A DNA stretch of 64,000 nt from Hyphomicrobiales bacterium (GTDB taxonomy: Bacteria; Pseudomonadota; Alphaproteobacteria; Rhizobiales; Rhizobiaceae): positions 1-64,000 of the forward strand of contig UEHQ01000050.1 in assembly GCA_900489925.1 (NCBI GenBank), given 5' to 3'. Positions within the stretch are counted from its first letter, which is position 1. Every line of letters begins with the position of its first letter. Of the stretch, positions 33,722 through 42,394 are shown piece by piece. The notes beneath the pieces are model-generated. The model searched no databases and had not been told where the DNA came from. It worked only from the letters and a program-made list of their open reading frames with translations. Both the position numbers and the translations under genes were made by a program.

Positions 33722-35242
33722 TTACTCTGCCGGCGGCATCCGGGCCGGCTCGCCCGAGGTCATGTCCTGCGCCTGCCGCAGCGATCTCTCCGATATGTCG
33801 ATCATCGGCGTAAAGCTCGCCGCCGGCATTCTAAGGCCGCTGGCCGTGTCGTCGCCATCGTCTGAAGTCACGGGCGAGGGGATGCCGGCCCGCTCCGTGC
33901 GTGCCACTTCCAGCTGGCCGGTCAGGATTGCCCGTTCGGCGCGCAGCTGGCGGATCTCGGACTTGGCGATCTCCAGGCTGGTGCGCAGCTGCCCGATCTC
34001 GTAGCGATCCGAGTCCATGCGCGTGTCCATGTCGCGGCGGAGCGCATCGGCATCGCGATCGCGTCTGACCCGTAGGCTGTCGGTCTCGCGCAGCTTCAAC
34101 GTCAGGTCGTTGTTGTGGGCAGCCAGTTCGCGGCGTGCGGATTCGCTTTCCGCGCCGGTCGTCCGTGCCCGCTGCAGCTCTTCCGACAGGCGCTCCGACC
34201 GCGACGTCATGGTCGCCAGATCGGATTTGACGCGCTTGAGTTCAGTGCGTGCGGCCTGCAGTTCTTCGTCGGTCATTCTGTTGCGACCGTTGGCGGTCAC
34301 GAGCAGCTTCTCGACGAGTTCGGCCTTGGAGCCGACCGCCTCATGCTTGGTCGTCAGATGCGCGATTTCGAGCGCCGAGGACGCCTGCAGCGTTTCGAAC
34401 TCGACTTCGAGGCGCTTGTGGCGCTCTTCGAACAGAGACAGGTCCTGCTTGGCGCTTGCAACGGACATCTGCAGGTTACGCACCAGCGCTTCCTGTTCGA
34501 TGAGGCTGCTCTTCAGATGGCTGCGTTCCTCGTTGAGGCGCGCCATTTCGCGCGCCTGGACACCGTTTTCCTTGCGCGAGGTTTCGATCAGCAGCTGATG
34601 GGCCGTGGTTTCGCTGTCCAGCTTCTCCCGCGTGATTCCGAGTTCCCGGATCCGCTGTTCCAGCTCCTGCTGCGCGCGCTTCAGAAGGGTGGAGGCTTCG
34701 TCGAACTGGATCGCGCCGTCGCTGAGCTCGCGCTCCGCATCGAGCAAGCGCGTCTCCAGAATTGTGAATTCCTCGGAGGTGATCTGGTGCACGCCCTGAA
34801 GCTTGGTGAGCTCGTCGCGCAGCGCATCGATTTCCGTGCGAAGCTGCGTGTTGTCGGTGCGAAAATCCTTGTTTTCAACAGTCAGGCGCGAGTTGTCCTG
34901 ATCGGCCTTCTGCCGGGCGCGGCTCTCATAATCCAGGAGCGAGCTGATGCGCGCACATTCCGCGCGCAGGGCACCGGTCTCGGTGAGGGAGCGGTTGTGC
35001 GTTCCCAGCAGCGTCGACACGCGGTCCTGAAGCGATACCAGGCTCGACAGCAGATCTTCCGAAGTCCGCTGGTTCTCTTCGAGCGCTGAGCCGAATGCGG
35101 CGAAATCCTCGACATCCGGGATCGAGTAGCGCAACGGTTCGGCCGTGTCCGAACGCTGATCTGTTATGGATGCCGGTCTGTAACCTGTTGTCGGCAGCGA
35201 CTTGCCGCCCTCTTCTCCGCGACGAAAAAAGCTCATGACCAT
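33722..35242 (-). CDS. Long coiled-coil protein, possibly crescentin-like cytoskeletal
   Basis: 506 residues, almost entirely heptad-repeat coiled coil from about 55 to 430, with a short basic N-terminus (MVMSFFRRGEEGGKS), a conserved-looking SLPTTGYRPASITDQRS, and a disordered Pro/Ser/Asp-rich tail. There are no membrane segments or ATPase motifs, so it is not an SMC protein. Rod-like architecture and length resemble crescentin-type bacterial filament proteins and other polar coiled-coil proteins of alphaproteobacteria. Assignment is by architecture only; the heptads make homology hard to judge by eye. Confidence 0.7.
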   Translation of the reverse strand: MVMSFFRRGEEGGKSLPTTGYRPASITDQRSDTAEPLRYSIPDVEDFAAFGSALEENQRTSEDLLSSLVSLQDRVSTLLGTHNRSLTETGALRAECARISSLLDYESRARQKADQDNSRLTVENKDFRTDNTQLRTEIDALRDELTKLQGVHQITSEEFTILETRLLDAERELSDGAIQFDEASTLLKRAQQELEQRIRELGITREKLDSETTAHQLLIETSRKENGVQAREMARLNEERSHLKSSLIEQEALVRNLQMSVASAKQDLSLFEERHKRLEVEFETLQASSALEIAHLTTKHEAVGSKAELVEKLLVTANGRNRMTDEELQAARTELKRVKSDLATMTSRSERLSEELQRARTTGAESESARRELAAHNNDLTLKLRETDSLRVRRDRDADALRRDMDTRMDSDRYEIGQLRTSLEIAKSEIRQLRAERAILTGQLEVARTERAGIPSPVTSDDGDDTASGLRMPAASFTPMIDISERSLRQAQDMTSGEPARMPPAE

Positions 35243-35404
35243 GACTTGTGCCCCAAAAGTACCCTGTCAAAACGCCGGCGAAATATGGATTTTAGCTAAT
35301 TAAGCGAAGCTTCTCGAAAATTGCTGTGATTCCGTACACGCATGCTGCGGGTTGCATCTAGGAATGGCTATGTGTCGCTGTCAAAAGACGGACGATGACA
35401 ATCA

Positions 35405-35427
35405 ACAGGTTTAACTGATGAACCTGT
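35405..35427. repeat. Short inverted repeat
   Basis: ACAGGTT, 9-base spacer, AACCTGT, 30 bases past the end of the 109-aa gene at 35457. It could be a weak terminator on the minus strand. Confidence 0.4.
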
Positions 35428-35456
35428 GACGTTTGCGCAACAGGGCGCGTTATACG

Positions 35457-35786
35457 TCATTCCTCGGGCAGAAGGCGCATCCGGCCGGTCTCGATCTCGC
35501 TGCCGAGCTCGACTGATTTCGTCTGCTTGTCGTAGACGCAGAAATAGCTGACGAAGCCGTTTGCGCCTTTAGGCTTGCCCGTGACGATCGCCATTCCGTA
35601 GTGCTCGCTGCCGAAAGGATCGACGACGGCGCGCGGAAATTCGACCGAGGTTCGTGCCGCCGTTTCGCATCGGCTTTGCACCTCGGTCGCGAATTCCTGC
35701 CACGCGTCGCCCGATGATGCGCAGGCGCCGCCGGCGGACATCGTCAGGGTCACCAGGACGCAACAACCAAATCCGTTTCTTCGCAT
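35457..35786 (-). CDS. Small exported hypothetical protein (109 aa)
   Basis: 109 residues from the ATG at 35786, chosen for AAGGGG 8 bases upstream; an open frame continues upstream but reads as nonsense. Signal peptide (MRRNGFGCCVLVTLTMSAGGACA) and a small mature domain with two cysteines (SRCETAA, YFCVYD) and a beta-strand pattern (GMAIVTGK, FVSYFCVYDKQTKSVELG). Function unknown. Confidence 0.72.
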   Translation of the reverse strand: MRRNGFGCCVLVTLTMSAGGACASSGDAWQEFATEVQSRCETAARTSVEFPRAVVDPFGSEHYGMAIVTGKPKGANGFVSYFCVYDKQTKSVELGSEIETGRMRLLPEE

Positions 35787-35984
35787 AATGGACCCCTTCA
35801 TTCGGTATTTCGCCCGGACTCGCATCATGAGCGATTTGCGCCTTTGAAGCCAAGTCCTTAGCGAAGGCAAATTTTCCTCCGGCCACCTCTTTTTTGATAA
35901 TTCGCAGGTTGCCTCCACCTGCTTGCGCTCCTATGTTCCGCCTCACCTGCCGATCACGCAAACTATTGCCAAGAGGAGACTACA

Positions 35985-36587
35985 ATGGCTTTTGAATTGC
36001 CTGAACTTCCCTACGACTACGAAGCGCTGCAGCCTTTCATGTCGAAGGAGACCCTGGAGTTCCACCACGACAAGCACCACAAGGCTTATGTCGACAACGG
36101 CAACAAGCTCGCGGCCGAAGCCGGTCTCGCGGACCTCTCCCTGGAAGAAGTCGTGAAGAAGTCCTTCGGCACCAATGCCGGCCTCTTCAACAACGCTGCC
36201 CAGCACTACAACCACGTCCACTTCTGGAAGTGGATGAAGAAGGGCGGCGGCGGCAACAAGCTGCCTGGCAAGCTCGAAGCAGCGGTCAATTCCGACCTCG
36301 GCGGCTACGACAAGTTCAAGGCTGATTTCGTTGCAGCCGGCACCACCCAGTTCGGCTCCGGCTGGGCATGGGTTTCCGTCAAGAACGGCAAGCTCGAAAT
36401 CACCAAGACCCCGAACGGCGAAAACCCGCTCGTTCACGGCGCGACCCCGATCCTCGGCGTCGACGTATGGGAACACTCCTACTACATCGACTACCGCAAC
36501 GCGCGTCCGAAGTACCTCGAAGCCTTCGTCGACAGCCTGATCAACTGGGATTACGTCCTGGAACGCTACGAAGCCGCCACCAAGTAA
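35985..36587 (+). CDS. sodB: Superoxide dismutase (Fe/Mn type)
   Basis: 200 residues. Metal ligands are visible in order: His in TLEFHHDKHHKAY, His in AAQHYNHVHFW, Asp and His in the C-terminal DVWEHSYYIDY. It dismutates superoxide to hydrogen peroxide and oxygen in the cytoplasm. AGGAGAC lies 5 bases before the ATG. The G/Q pattern around the second ligand does not let me separate Fe from Mn use. A strong terminator follows. Confidence 0.96.
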   Translation: MAFELPELPYDYEALQPFMSKETLEFHHDKHHKAYVDNGNKLAAEAGLADLSLEEVVKKSFGTNAGLFNNAAQHYNHVHFWKWMKKGGGGNKLPGKLEAAVNSDLGGYDKFKADFVAAGTTQFGSGWAWVSVKNGKLEITKTPNGENPLVHGATPILGVDVWEHSYYIDYRNARPKYLEAFVDSLINWDYVLERYEAATK

Positions 36588-36610
36588 GCGGTTTTCGCGA
36601 GATGGAATGG

Positions 36611-36643
36611 AACGCCCGGTGCCGCAAGCGCCGGGCGTTTTCG
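36611..36643 (+). terminator. Terminator of sodB
   Basis: AACGCCCGG, 11-base loop, CCGGGCGTT followed by TTCGTTTT, 24 bases after the sodB stop. Confidence 0.85.
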
Positions 36644-36693
36644 TTTTCTCCGACCGTCACAAGCCTGTCATTGCAGGCGCCTAAAGCACCGCC

Positions 36694-37548
36694 ATGACAC
36701 AATCTTTCGCCACTCCCATCCTCCGCTTCGGCATCATCGCAGACCCGCAATATGCAGCCATCGAGCCGCATGTAGGAATGGATCGCTACTACGCCAACAG
36801 CCTCGCCAAGCTTGGCGAGGCCATCGAGGTCTTCAACGGCGAGGACCTGAGCTTCGTCATGACGCTCGGCGACATCATCGATCGCGATTTCGCCAGCTTC
36901 GACGATATCCTGCCGGTCTATGAGGAACTGAAGCACGACAACCTCTTCCTGCTTGGCAATCACGATTTCTCCGTGGCGCCCGAACATCTCGCGCATGTGT
37001 CGGCAAGGGTCGGGCTGTCGGCGCCCTATTACAGCTTCGTCCGCCACGGCTGGCGCTTCATCGTGCTGAACGGCAACGAGGTGAGCACCTTCGCGCCGCC
37101 GGAGGGTCATCCCCATCGCGAGATCGCCGCAGCCAAGCTCGCCGAACTGCGGGCCGCAGGCGCGATAAACGCCAATCCGTGGAATGCCATGGCAAGCGAT
37201 GAGCAGTTCGCCTGGCTGGTCGCCGAGATCGAGGCCGCGGGCAGGGCCAATGAACGCGTCATCGTCATGAACCACTACCCGGTCTATCCGCCCAACGAGC
37301 ACGACTGCTGGGACCGCGAGCGCATCATCGAGCTGCTCTCGACCCAGGATCACGTCGCCGCCTATTTCAATGGCCACAACCACGTCGGCAACTACGGTGC
37401 CGTCAACGGCTGCCACTTCGTCAATTTCAAAGGCATGGTCGACACCGAGGCCGAAAACGCCTTCGCCATCGTCGAGATCTGGCCGGACCGGATCGAGATC
37501 CGCGGCTTCGGCCGCGAAGGCGACCGAACGCTGGAGCTGCGCGCCTGA
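36694..37548 (+). CDS. Calcineurin-like metallophosphoesterase (ADPRibase-Mn type)
   Basis: 284 residues. All metal-site motifs are present in order: IIADPQY, GDIIDRD, LLGNHDFS, VMNHYPVYP and FNGHNHVGNYG. The AAxP/ADP-ribose style GHNH block and length fit the Mn-dependent ADP-ribose/CDP-alcohol pyrophosphatase subgroup of metallophosphoesterases, which hydrolyse nucleotide diphosphate bonds. The exact substrate is inferred from similarity only. Confidence 0.87.
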   Translation: MTQSFATPILRFGIIADPQYAAIEPHVGMDRYYANSLAKLGEAIEVFNGEDLSFVMTLGDIIDRDFASFDDILPVYEELKHDNLFLLGNHDFSVAPEHLAHVSARVGLSAPYYSFVRHGWRFIVLNGNEVSTFAPPEGHPHREIAAAKLAELRAAGAINANPWNAMASDEQFAWLVAEIEAAGRANERVIVMNHYPVYPPNEHDCWDRERIIELLSTQDHVAAYFNGHNHVGNYGAVNGCHFVNFKGMVDTEAENAFAIVEIWPDRIEIRGFGREGDRTLELRA

Positions 37549-37590
37549 GCTTGACCATCGCCATCGTCCAGATGGGCAGGCGACGGTGAC

Positions 37591-38289
37591 CTAGGAGACC
37601 GCTGCCGGTCGTTCCGTCCAGCCTGATGTCCACAGCTGGCGCAGCCCGTCGCCTTCTCCCTTGAAATAGGACGGCGCCGCCGCGCAATGCTCGACCCGGT
37701 CGCTGCGGAAATTGCGGATCGCCTGGCGCAGCTCGCACCAGGCAACGATGTTGGCGGTCTGCGAATAGTAAATCAGCGCGATCGGCCGGATCATGCGCTC
37801 GGTGGCGCGGCCGAGTTCGTCGCGATAGTCCAGCGTGAGTTTCTGTTCGTCGCGAATGGCGCGGCGCACGAGCCCGAGATCCAGCCCCACCGGCGCGGGC
37901 GCGGAAGATCCCCAGGCATAGAGCGCCTTGCCCTCCATCGCCTGGCGCAACGGGGCGGGCACGGCGCCTGCGATCTTCTGGTTGACGCGCTTGGCCGCCT
38001 GCTTCAGCTCGTCGTCACCGGTGCGCTCCAGCAGCGCCAGCGACAAGACGATGGCCTCCATTTCCTCGATGGAGAACATCAGCGGCGGTAGGTCGAAACC
38101 GGGCCGCATGATATAACCGATGCCGCGCCCGCCCTCGATCGGCACGCGCATCGCCTGGAGTGCCACGATATCCCGGTAGATCGAGCGAACGGTGACTTCG
38201 AGCGTTTCTGCCATGGCAGCCGCGGTCATCGGCTTCTTCGCGAGCCGCAGGATCTGGATGATCTCGAAAAGGCGCGAGGCCTTGCGCAT
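37591..38289 (-). CDS. HTH/WYL-domain transcriptional regulator (YafY type)
   Basis: 232 residues from the ATG at 38289 (GGAG 7 bases upstream). N-terminal DeoR-like helix-turn-helix (KPMTAAAMAETLEVTVRSIYRDI, split by loops) and a WYL sensor domain (YRDELGRATERMIRPIALIYYSQ; NIVAWCELRQAIRNFRSDRV). Divergent from the LysE exporter gene with a perfect inverted repeat between, so it probably represses both. Confidence 0.88.
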   Translation of the reverse strand: MRKASRLFEIIQILRLAKKPMTAAAMAETLEVTVRSIYRDIVALQAMRVPIEGGRGIGYIMRPGFDLPPLMFSIEEMEAIVLSLALLERTGDDELKQAAKRVNQKIAGAVPAPLRQAMEGKALYAWGSSAPAPVGLDLGLVRRAIRDEQKLTLDYRDELGRATERMIRPIALIYYSQTANIVAWCELRQAIRNFRSDRVEHCAAAPSYFKGEGDGLRQLWTSGWTERPAAVS

Positions 38290-38312
38290 TCTTCGTCTCC
38301 GCAATCAAACGC

Positions 38313-38334
38313 TACTGACAATACGCTGTCAGTA
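38313..38334. promoter_or_regulatory. Operator between WYL regulator and LysE exporter
   Basis: TACTGACA, 6-base spacer, TGTCAGTA: a perfect 8+8 inverted repeat in the divergent promoter region, 24 bases from the regulator start. Confidence 0.82.
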
Positions 38335-38418
38335 CGGCCTCCGTATAGTTCCCATTATCGAATTGAAATTCAACAACCTATCCAGAATTCATCTTCAATT
38401 TCATCATGGGCAACTGAC

Positions 38419-39057
38419 ATGACATATAGTCAAAACCTCTGGCTCTTCTTCACTCTCCTTTTTGGGATCATCATCGTGCCGGGCATGGACATGCTGTTCG
38501 TGCTCGCCAATTCGCTGACGGGCGGCAGGCGCAGCGGCATGGCGGCCACGGCCGGGATCATGGCCGGCGGCGCGGTCCATTCGCTCTATGGCGTGGTCGG
38601 CGTGGGCATCCTCGCCAGCCTGTTGCCGTCGCTCTTTAATCCCTTGCTCGTGGTCGGCGCAGCCTACATGGCCTGGATCGGCTATACGCTTGTTCGCAGT
38701 TCCATCGTCGTCGACACGGTCGGAGCCGACGGGACGCGATCCGGCTGGCGGGCATTCCAGCAGGGGGCTGTCACATGCCTGGTAAACCCGAAAGCCTATC
38801 TGTTCGTGCTGGCGATCTATCCGCAGTTCCTGAAACCCGCCTATGGGCCGATCTGGGTGCAAGGCGTCGTTATGGGGCTGATGACCATGGCCACGCAGGC
38901 GGCGATTTACGGCACCGTGGCCTTTACCGCGGCGGGAAGTCGGCGGGCACTGATCTCCAATCCGCGGGCGACGATCCTTGTCGGGCGCATCGCCGGCGGG
39001 CTGTTGATCGCCGTGGCAATCCTTACCGCATGGCACGGCTGGCGTGCATCGGTCTGA
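38419..39057 (+). CDS. LysE/RhtB-family amino-acid exporter
   Basis: 212 residues with about six membrane helices. The family signature is visible at the N-terminus (FGIIIVPGMDMLFVLANSL) and in GAVTCLVNPKAYLF, which match the conserved PGP and NPK motifs of LysE proteins. It would export amino acids or analogues. Predicted to be controlled by the divergent WYL regulator. Confidence 0.9.
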   Translation: MTYSQNLWLFFTLLFGIIIVPGMDMLFVLANSLTGGRRSGMAATAGIMAGGAVHSLYGVVGVGILASLLPSLFNPLLVVGAAYMAWIGYTLVRSSIVVDTVGADGTRSGWRAFQQGAVTCLVNPKAYLFVLAIYPQFLKPAYGPIWVQGVVMGLMTMATQAAIYGTVAFTAAGSRRALISNPRATILVGRIAGGLLIAVAILTAWHGWRASV

Positions 39058-39206
39058 GCGGATGTCGTGCAAACCGATTAGATTCCTGAAATGATTGCAT
39101 TATCACCCATTTGTTACTTCTTGGCCGAGATAATTTTGACATCATGCCCGCGTTAAAACGAAGCGCCGGGCTTCGAAGATCTCGGTTATCGAAGAGGAGT
39201 GAAGAT

Positions 39207-39659
39207 ATGAGACTGAAAGCAATCGCCGCGGCAGTTCTCGTTGCCGGCATGGGGGTAGGCACCGTCCTGGCGGCCGGTGAGGGAACGCATGACGCTCGCG
39301 TCGCGATGATGAAGAAGGTCGGTGGCGCCACTGGCGCCCTGGCGGCGATCGCCAAGGGCGAAAAGCCGTACGACGCCGACGCCATCAAGACCGCGCTGGC
39401 GACGATTTCGGAGAATGCCAAGGCATTTCCCGACCAGTTCAAGGCAGGCACGGAAACCAGCAGCAAGGACAGCGAGGCAAGCCCGAAGATCTGGGACAAC
39501 ATGGACGATTTCAAGGCCCGCGCCGCCAAGCTCGGCAGTGATGCGGACATGCTGCTCGCCCAGCTTCCAGCTGACGCGGCTGGTGTCGGTGCCGGCCTGA
39601 AGACGCTCGGCGCGAGCTGCGGTGGCTGTCATCAGCTCTATCGCATCAAGAAGGAATAG
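39207..39659 (+). CDS. Cytochrome c'
   Basis: 150 residues from the ATG at 39207 (GAGGAG 7 bases upstream). Signal peptide (MRLKAIAAAVLVAGMGVGTVLAA), then a four-helix bundle with the haem-attachment motif CGGCH near the C-terminus, as in cytochrome c' and cytochrome c-556. Periplasmic; such proteins bind NO or CO or carry electrons. A long, stable terminator follows. Confidence 0.9.
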   Translation: MRLKAIAAAVLVAGMGVGTVLAAGEGTHDARVAMMKKVGGATGALAAIAKGEKPYDADAIKTALATISENAKAFPDQFKAGTETSSKDSEASPKIWDNMDDFKARAAKLGSDADMLLAQLPADAAGVGAGLKTLGASCGGCHQLYRIKKE

Positions 39660-39677
39660 CACCTTCCATCCATCGAC

Positions 39678-39717
39678 AGCGATCCGCCTCGGCCTTGCAG
39701 GCCGGGCGGATCGCTTT
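39678..39717 (+). terminator. Two-tier terminator after cytochrome c'
   Basis: Outer stem AGCGATCCGCC/GGCGGATCGCT and inner stem CGGCCT/AGGCCG, followed by TTTATGTTT. Very stable for its length. Confidence 0.8.
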
Positions 39718-39755
39718 ATGTTTGAGCGCCTGGATCGTGGATGGGAGAGCGGTGC

Positions 39756-40670
39756 GTGGTTCGAAGATTTATCCGATTTCTTCTTTGCATCGTCGGCGTC
39801 GTGGTGATTGGTGGTGCCGCGTTCTACCTGATCACTGCGCCCAATCCGCTTCCTGAGAGCCATTGGGCCAACCTCGGCGCGCCGGATGTGAAGAATGGCG
39901 AGCTGGTCTTCTGGGCCGGCGGCTGTGTCAGCTGTCATGCAGCGCCGGGAGCGCAGGCGGATGCCAGGCTGACACTTTCCGGTGGACTGGCACTGAAGAG
40001 CCCGTTTGGCACCTTCCATGTTCCCAATATCTCGCCGGATGAGAAAGCCGGCATCGGCGGGTGGACACTCGCTCAGTTCGGCAACGCCATGAGGCGAGGT
40101 GTCGGACCCGATGGTCAGCATCTCTATCCGTCGTTTCCCTACGGTTCCTATGCCCGCATGACCGACAAGGACGTCAATGACCTCTTCGGCTATCTCAAGA
40201 CGCTGCCGAAGAGCAGCAACGTCGCGCCGCCGCATGAACTGCCGTTCCCGTTCAATGTTCGGCTGGCGCTCGGCGGCTGGAAGTTTCTCTACTTCAACGA
40301 ACAGCCCCGCGTCGTTCTTGCCAATGCCGATGACAGGCAGAAGCGCGGACAGCATCTGGTCGAAGGCCTCGGCCATTGCGGCGAGTGCCATACGCCCCGC
40401 AATAGACTCGGCGGCTTCCAGCCCGACATGTGGCTAGCGGGCGCTCCCAATCCCGAAGGCCCGGGCCAAATACCCAACATAACGCCGGGGTCGAAAGCCG
40501 TCGGTGCCTGGAGCGAGGCCGATATCGCCAACTATCTCGAAACCGGTTTCACGCCTGATTTCGACTCGGCCGGCGGCTCGATGACCGAGGTGCAGCAAAA
40601 CATAGCCCATCTTCCGAAGGCTGATCTTGAGGCGATTGCCGCCTATCTCAAGGCTGTTCCGTCACATTAG
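39756..40670 (+). CDS. Membrane-anchored diheme cytochrome c
   Basis: 304 residues from the GTG at 39756, which has GGGAG about 7 bases upstream; an in-frame ATG at 39741 is the alternative. One N-terminal membrane anchor (FIRFLLCIVGVVVIGGAAFYLI), then two cytochrome c domains with haem motifs CVSCH and CGECH and axial methionines likely in MTDKDV and MTEVQQ. The pattern NGELVFWAGGCVSCH...LKSPFGTFHVPNISPD is typical of the cytochrome subunits of membrane alcohol/aldehyde/gluconate dehydrogenases, but no catalytic subunit is adjacent. Electron donor unknown. Confidence 0.87.
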   Translation: MVRRFIRFLLCIVGVVVIGGAAFYLITAPNPLPESHWANLGAPDVKNGELVFWAGGCVSCHAAPGAQADARLTLSGGLALKSPFGTFHVPNISPDEKAGIGGWTLAQFGNAMRRGVGPDGQHLYPSFPYGSYARMTDKDVNDLFGYLKTLPKSSNVAPPHELPFPFNVRLALGGWKFLYFNEQPRVVLANADDRQKRGQHLVEGLGHCGECHTPRNRLGGFQPDMWLAGAPNPEGPGQIPNITPGSKAVGAWSEADIANYLETGFTPDFDSAGGSMTEVQQNIAHLPKADLEAIAAYLKAVPSH

Positions 40671-40795
40671 GGGCTTCTAACCTAAAAATCGCCGCATTGC
40701 AGCATACGATCGCCGCGCCAACTGAATGCCCCGCGGCAGCCTTGTGGTTTGCCGCCGAACGACGAACGATCAACGTCTTCCGAAAGGCCAGCTGC

Positions 40796-41761
40796 ATGCA
40801 CAGCCCATCAGTGACTTCAGTGAACGACCTGGAATCCGTCGCCCGCAAGGGCGGCAAGCTCCGCCGCATGGCGGTGCGAATACCGACCTACATGGCCGAT
40901 ATCCGCGAGAATCCGGCGTGGTTGCCGATGTTTTTGCTGGCCCGCACCATTGCCGGGCGGCGTGCTCACTGGCTGACGGCGCGGCCGAGCAACGGCGCGA
41001 TCGAGGGGCTTCCCTCGATATTCGCAGGTGTGGATCTCGACGCCGCTGTCGATGGATTGAAACGCGAAGGGCTGTTTCCGGCAATCACGCTGCCGAAGGC
41101 GGTCACTGAAGAAATTGCCGAGTTTGCCAACGATACGCCCTGTTTCGGAAATTTCGACCGCAATATCGAGTTCCGGGCCGTCGAGCATCGTGCGGCCGAG
41201 GAGCAGCACGGGCGGGCGATCCTGAGCGGCCATCATTTCGAGCGCGCCCTCGATTGCCCGGCGGTACGTGCGGTCCAGCGCGATCCGTTGCTGTCCGAGA
41301 TCGCCCGCAGGTACCTTGGCACGCAGGCGCGCCTGATCACCACGCGGACCTGGTGGAGCTTCCCCACTAGGGCGACTGAGGCCGACTGCAGTCTGGCATC
41401 ACTCGACAAGTATCATTTCGATCTCGACGATTGGCGGATGCTGAAGTTCTTCTTCTACCTGGTCGATGTCGACGCAGGGACCGGGCCGCACGTCTATGTC
41501 AGGGGCAGCCACAACAAGCGGCGCCTCAAGCATCAACTCACCCTGCTTGTCGGCCACCCCGCCAAGGAAATCCTCGACTTCTATGGCAAGGACAGCCCGG
41601 TCACGCTGACCGGTGACGCGGGCTTCGGCTTCGTCGAAGATCCCTTCGGATTTCACATGGGCACGGTCGCAACGCATAAGCCGCGTCTGATGATGGAGGT
41701 CGGCTTCGGCGTATCCAAACCGTCGCGCCGGCGTATCCACGGAGAGCCGGTCCTGCGCTGA
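40796..41761 (+). CDS. Phytanoyl-CoA dioxygenase-like protein
   Basis: 321 residues from the ATG at 40796 (AAAGG 9 bases upstream; an ATG at 40697 gives an unlikely leader). The C-terminal half has the Fe(II)/2-oxoglutarate pattern: HxD in KYHFDLDDW, distal histidine in GFHMGTVATH and arginine in KPRLMM. The phrase VDAGTGPHVYVRGSHN is typical of the PhyH family. Substrate unknown. Confidence 0.72.
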   Translation: MHSPSVTSVNDLESVARKGGKLRRMAVRIPTYMADIRENPAWLPMFLLARTIAGRRAHWLTARPSNGAIEGLPSIFAGVDLDAAVDGLKREGLFPAITLPKAVTEEIAEFANDTPCFGNFDRNIEFRAVEHRAAEEQHGRAILSGHHFERALDCPAVRAVQRDPLLSEIARRYLGTQARLITTRTWWSFPTRATEADCSLASLDKYHFDLDDWRMLKFFFYLVDVDAGTGPHVYVRGSHNKRRLKHQLTLLVGHPAKEILDFYGKDSPVTLTGDAGFGFVEDPFGFHMGTVATHKPRLMMEVGFGVSKPSRRRIHGEPVLR

Positions 41762-41775
41762 AGTTCGCCTGAAGG

Positions 41776-42354
41776 TCAGATGGCCTTCGGCTGGTGTTCC
41801 GCGCCGAACATCAGCACATACTGGTCGAGCTCGTCGCCGCCATGGCCGAGAGCCCGGTAGACTTCGGCGGCAAAGGTGACGGGGGCGGATCCTGCAGCGG
41901 TGATGACCTTGCCGTCGCGGATTGCGTAAGGGCTATCCTTGTAGCGCGCCTTGCCGGAATAGCTGGGCACATCGGCGATGAAGTCAGCGGCATTGCTGGT
42001 ATGGGCCGTCCGGTTCAGCGTGCCGGCCCGCGCCAGCGCCAGGGTCGCCCCGCAGATTGCAGCAACGACCTTGTCGCGACTGATAAAGTCGTCGATCACG
42101 CCGTTCAGATCAGGTGCCTTTTCGGTTTCCCATACGGTGCCTCCGCAAAGGATCAGGGCGTCGAACGCGTTGGCATGCAGGTGTTCGGTCGCGATGTCGG
42201 CCGCCACGCGCATGCCGCCCATCGAGCGCACCTCGGCTCCGTCCGGCGTTGCCGTCACAACGTCGAAGCCGAAATGGGTGCGCGCTGAGGCCGTCAGAGG
42301 GGCTACCTCCCAATCGGCAAAGCCCTCGGTGAGGACGATTGCAAGCCGCTTCAT
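41776..42354 (-). CDS. DJ-1/PfpI-family protein
   Basis: 192 residues from the ATG at 42354 with AAGGAGAGG upstream. DJ-1/PfpI fold with the nucleophile cysteine in VAAICGATLALARAG, the glutamate-bearing TEGFADWEVAP and the acid/base region in LCGGTVWE. It may be a protease, chaperone or glyoxalase-like enzyme. It lies 40 bases downstream of the GNAT gene on the same strand and is likely co-transcribed. Confidence 0.88.
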   Translation of the reverse strand: MKRLAIVLTEGFADWEVAPLTASARTHFGFDVVTATPDGAEVRSMGGMRVAADIATEHLHANAFDALILCGGTVWETEKAPDLNGVIDDFISRDKVVAAICGATLALARAGTLNRTAHTSNAADFIADVPSYSGKARYKDSPYAIRDGKVITAAGSAPVTFAAEVYRALGHGGDELDQYVLMFGAEHQPKAI

Positions 42355-42394
42355 GGTTCCTCTCCTTCGTCGGGAGCGGAGGCGCATCCGCCTC

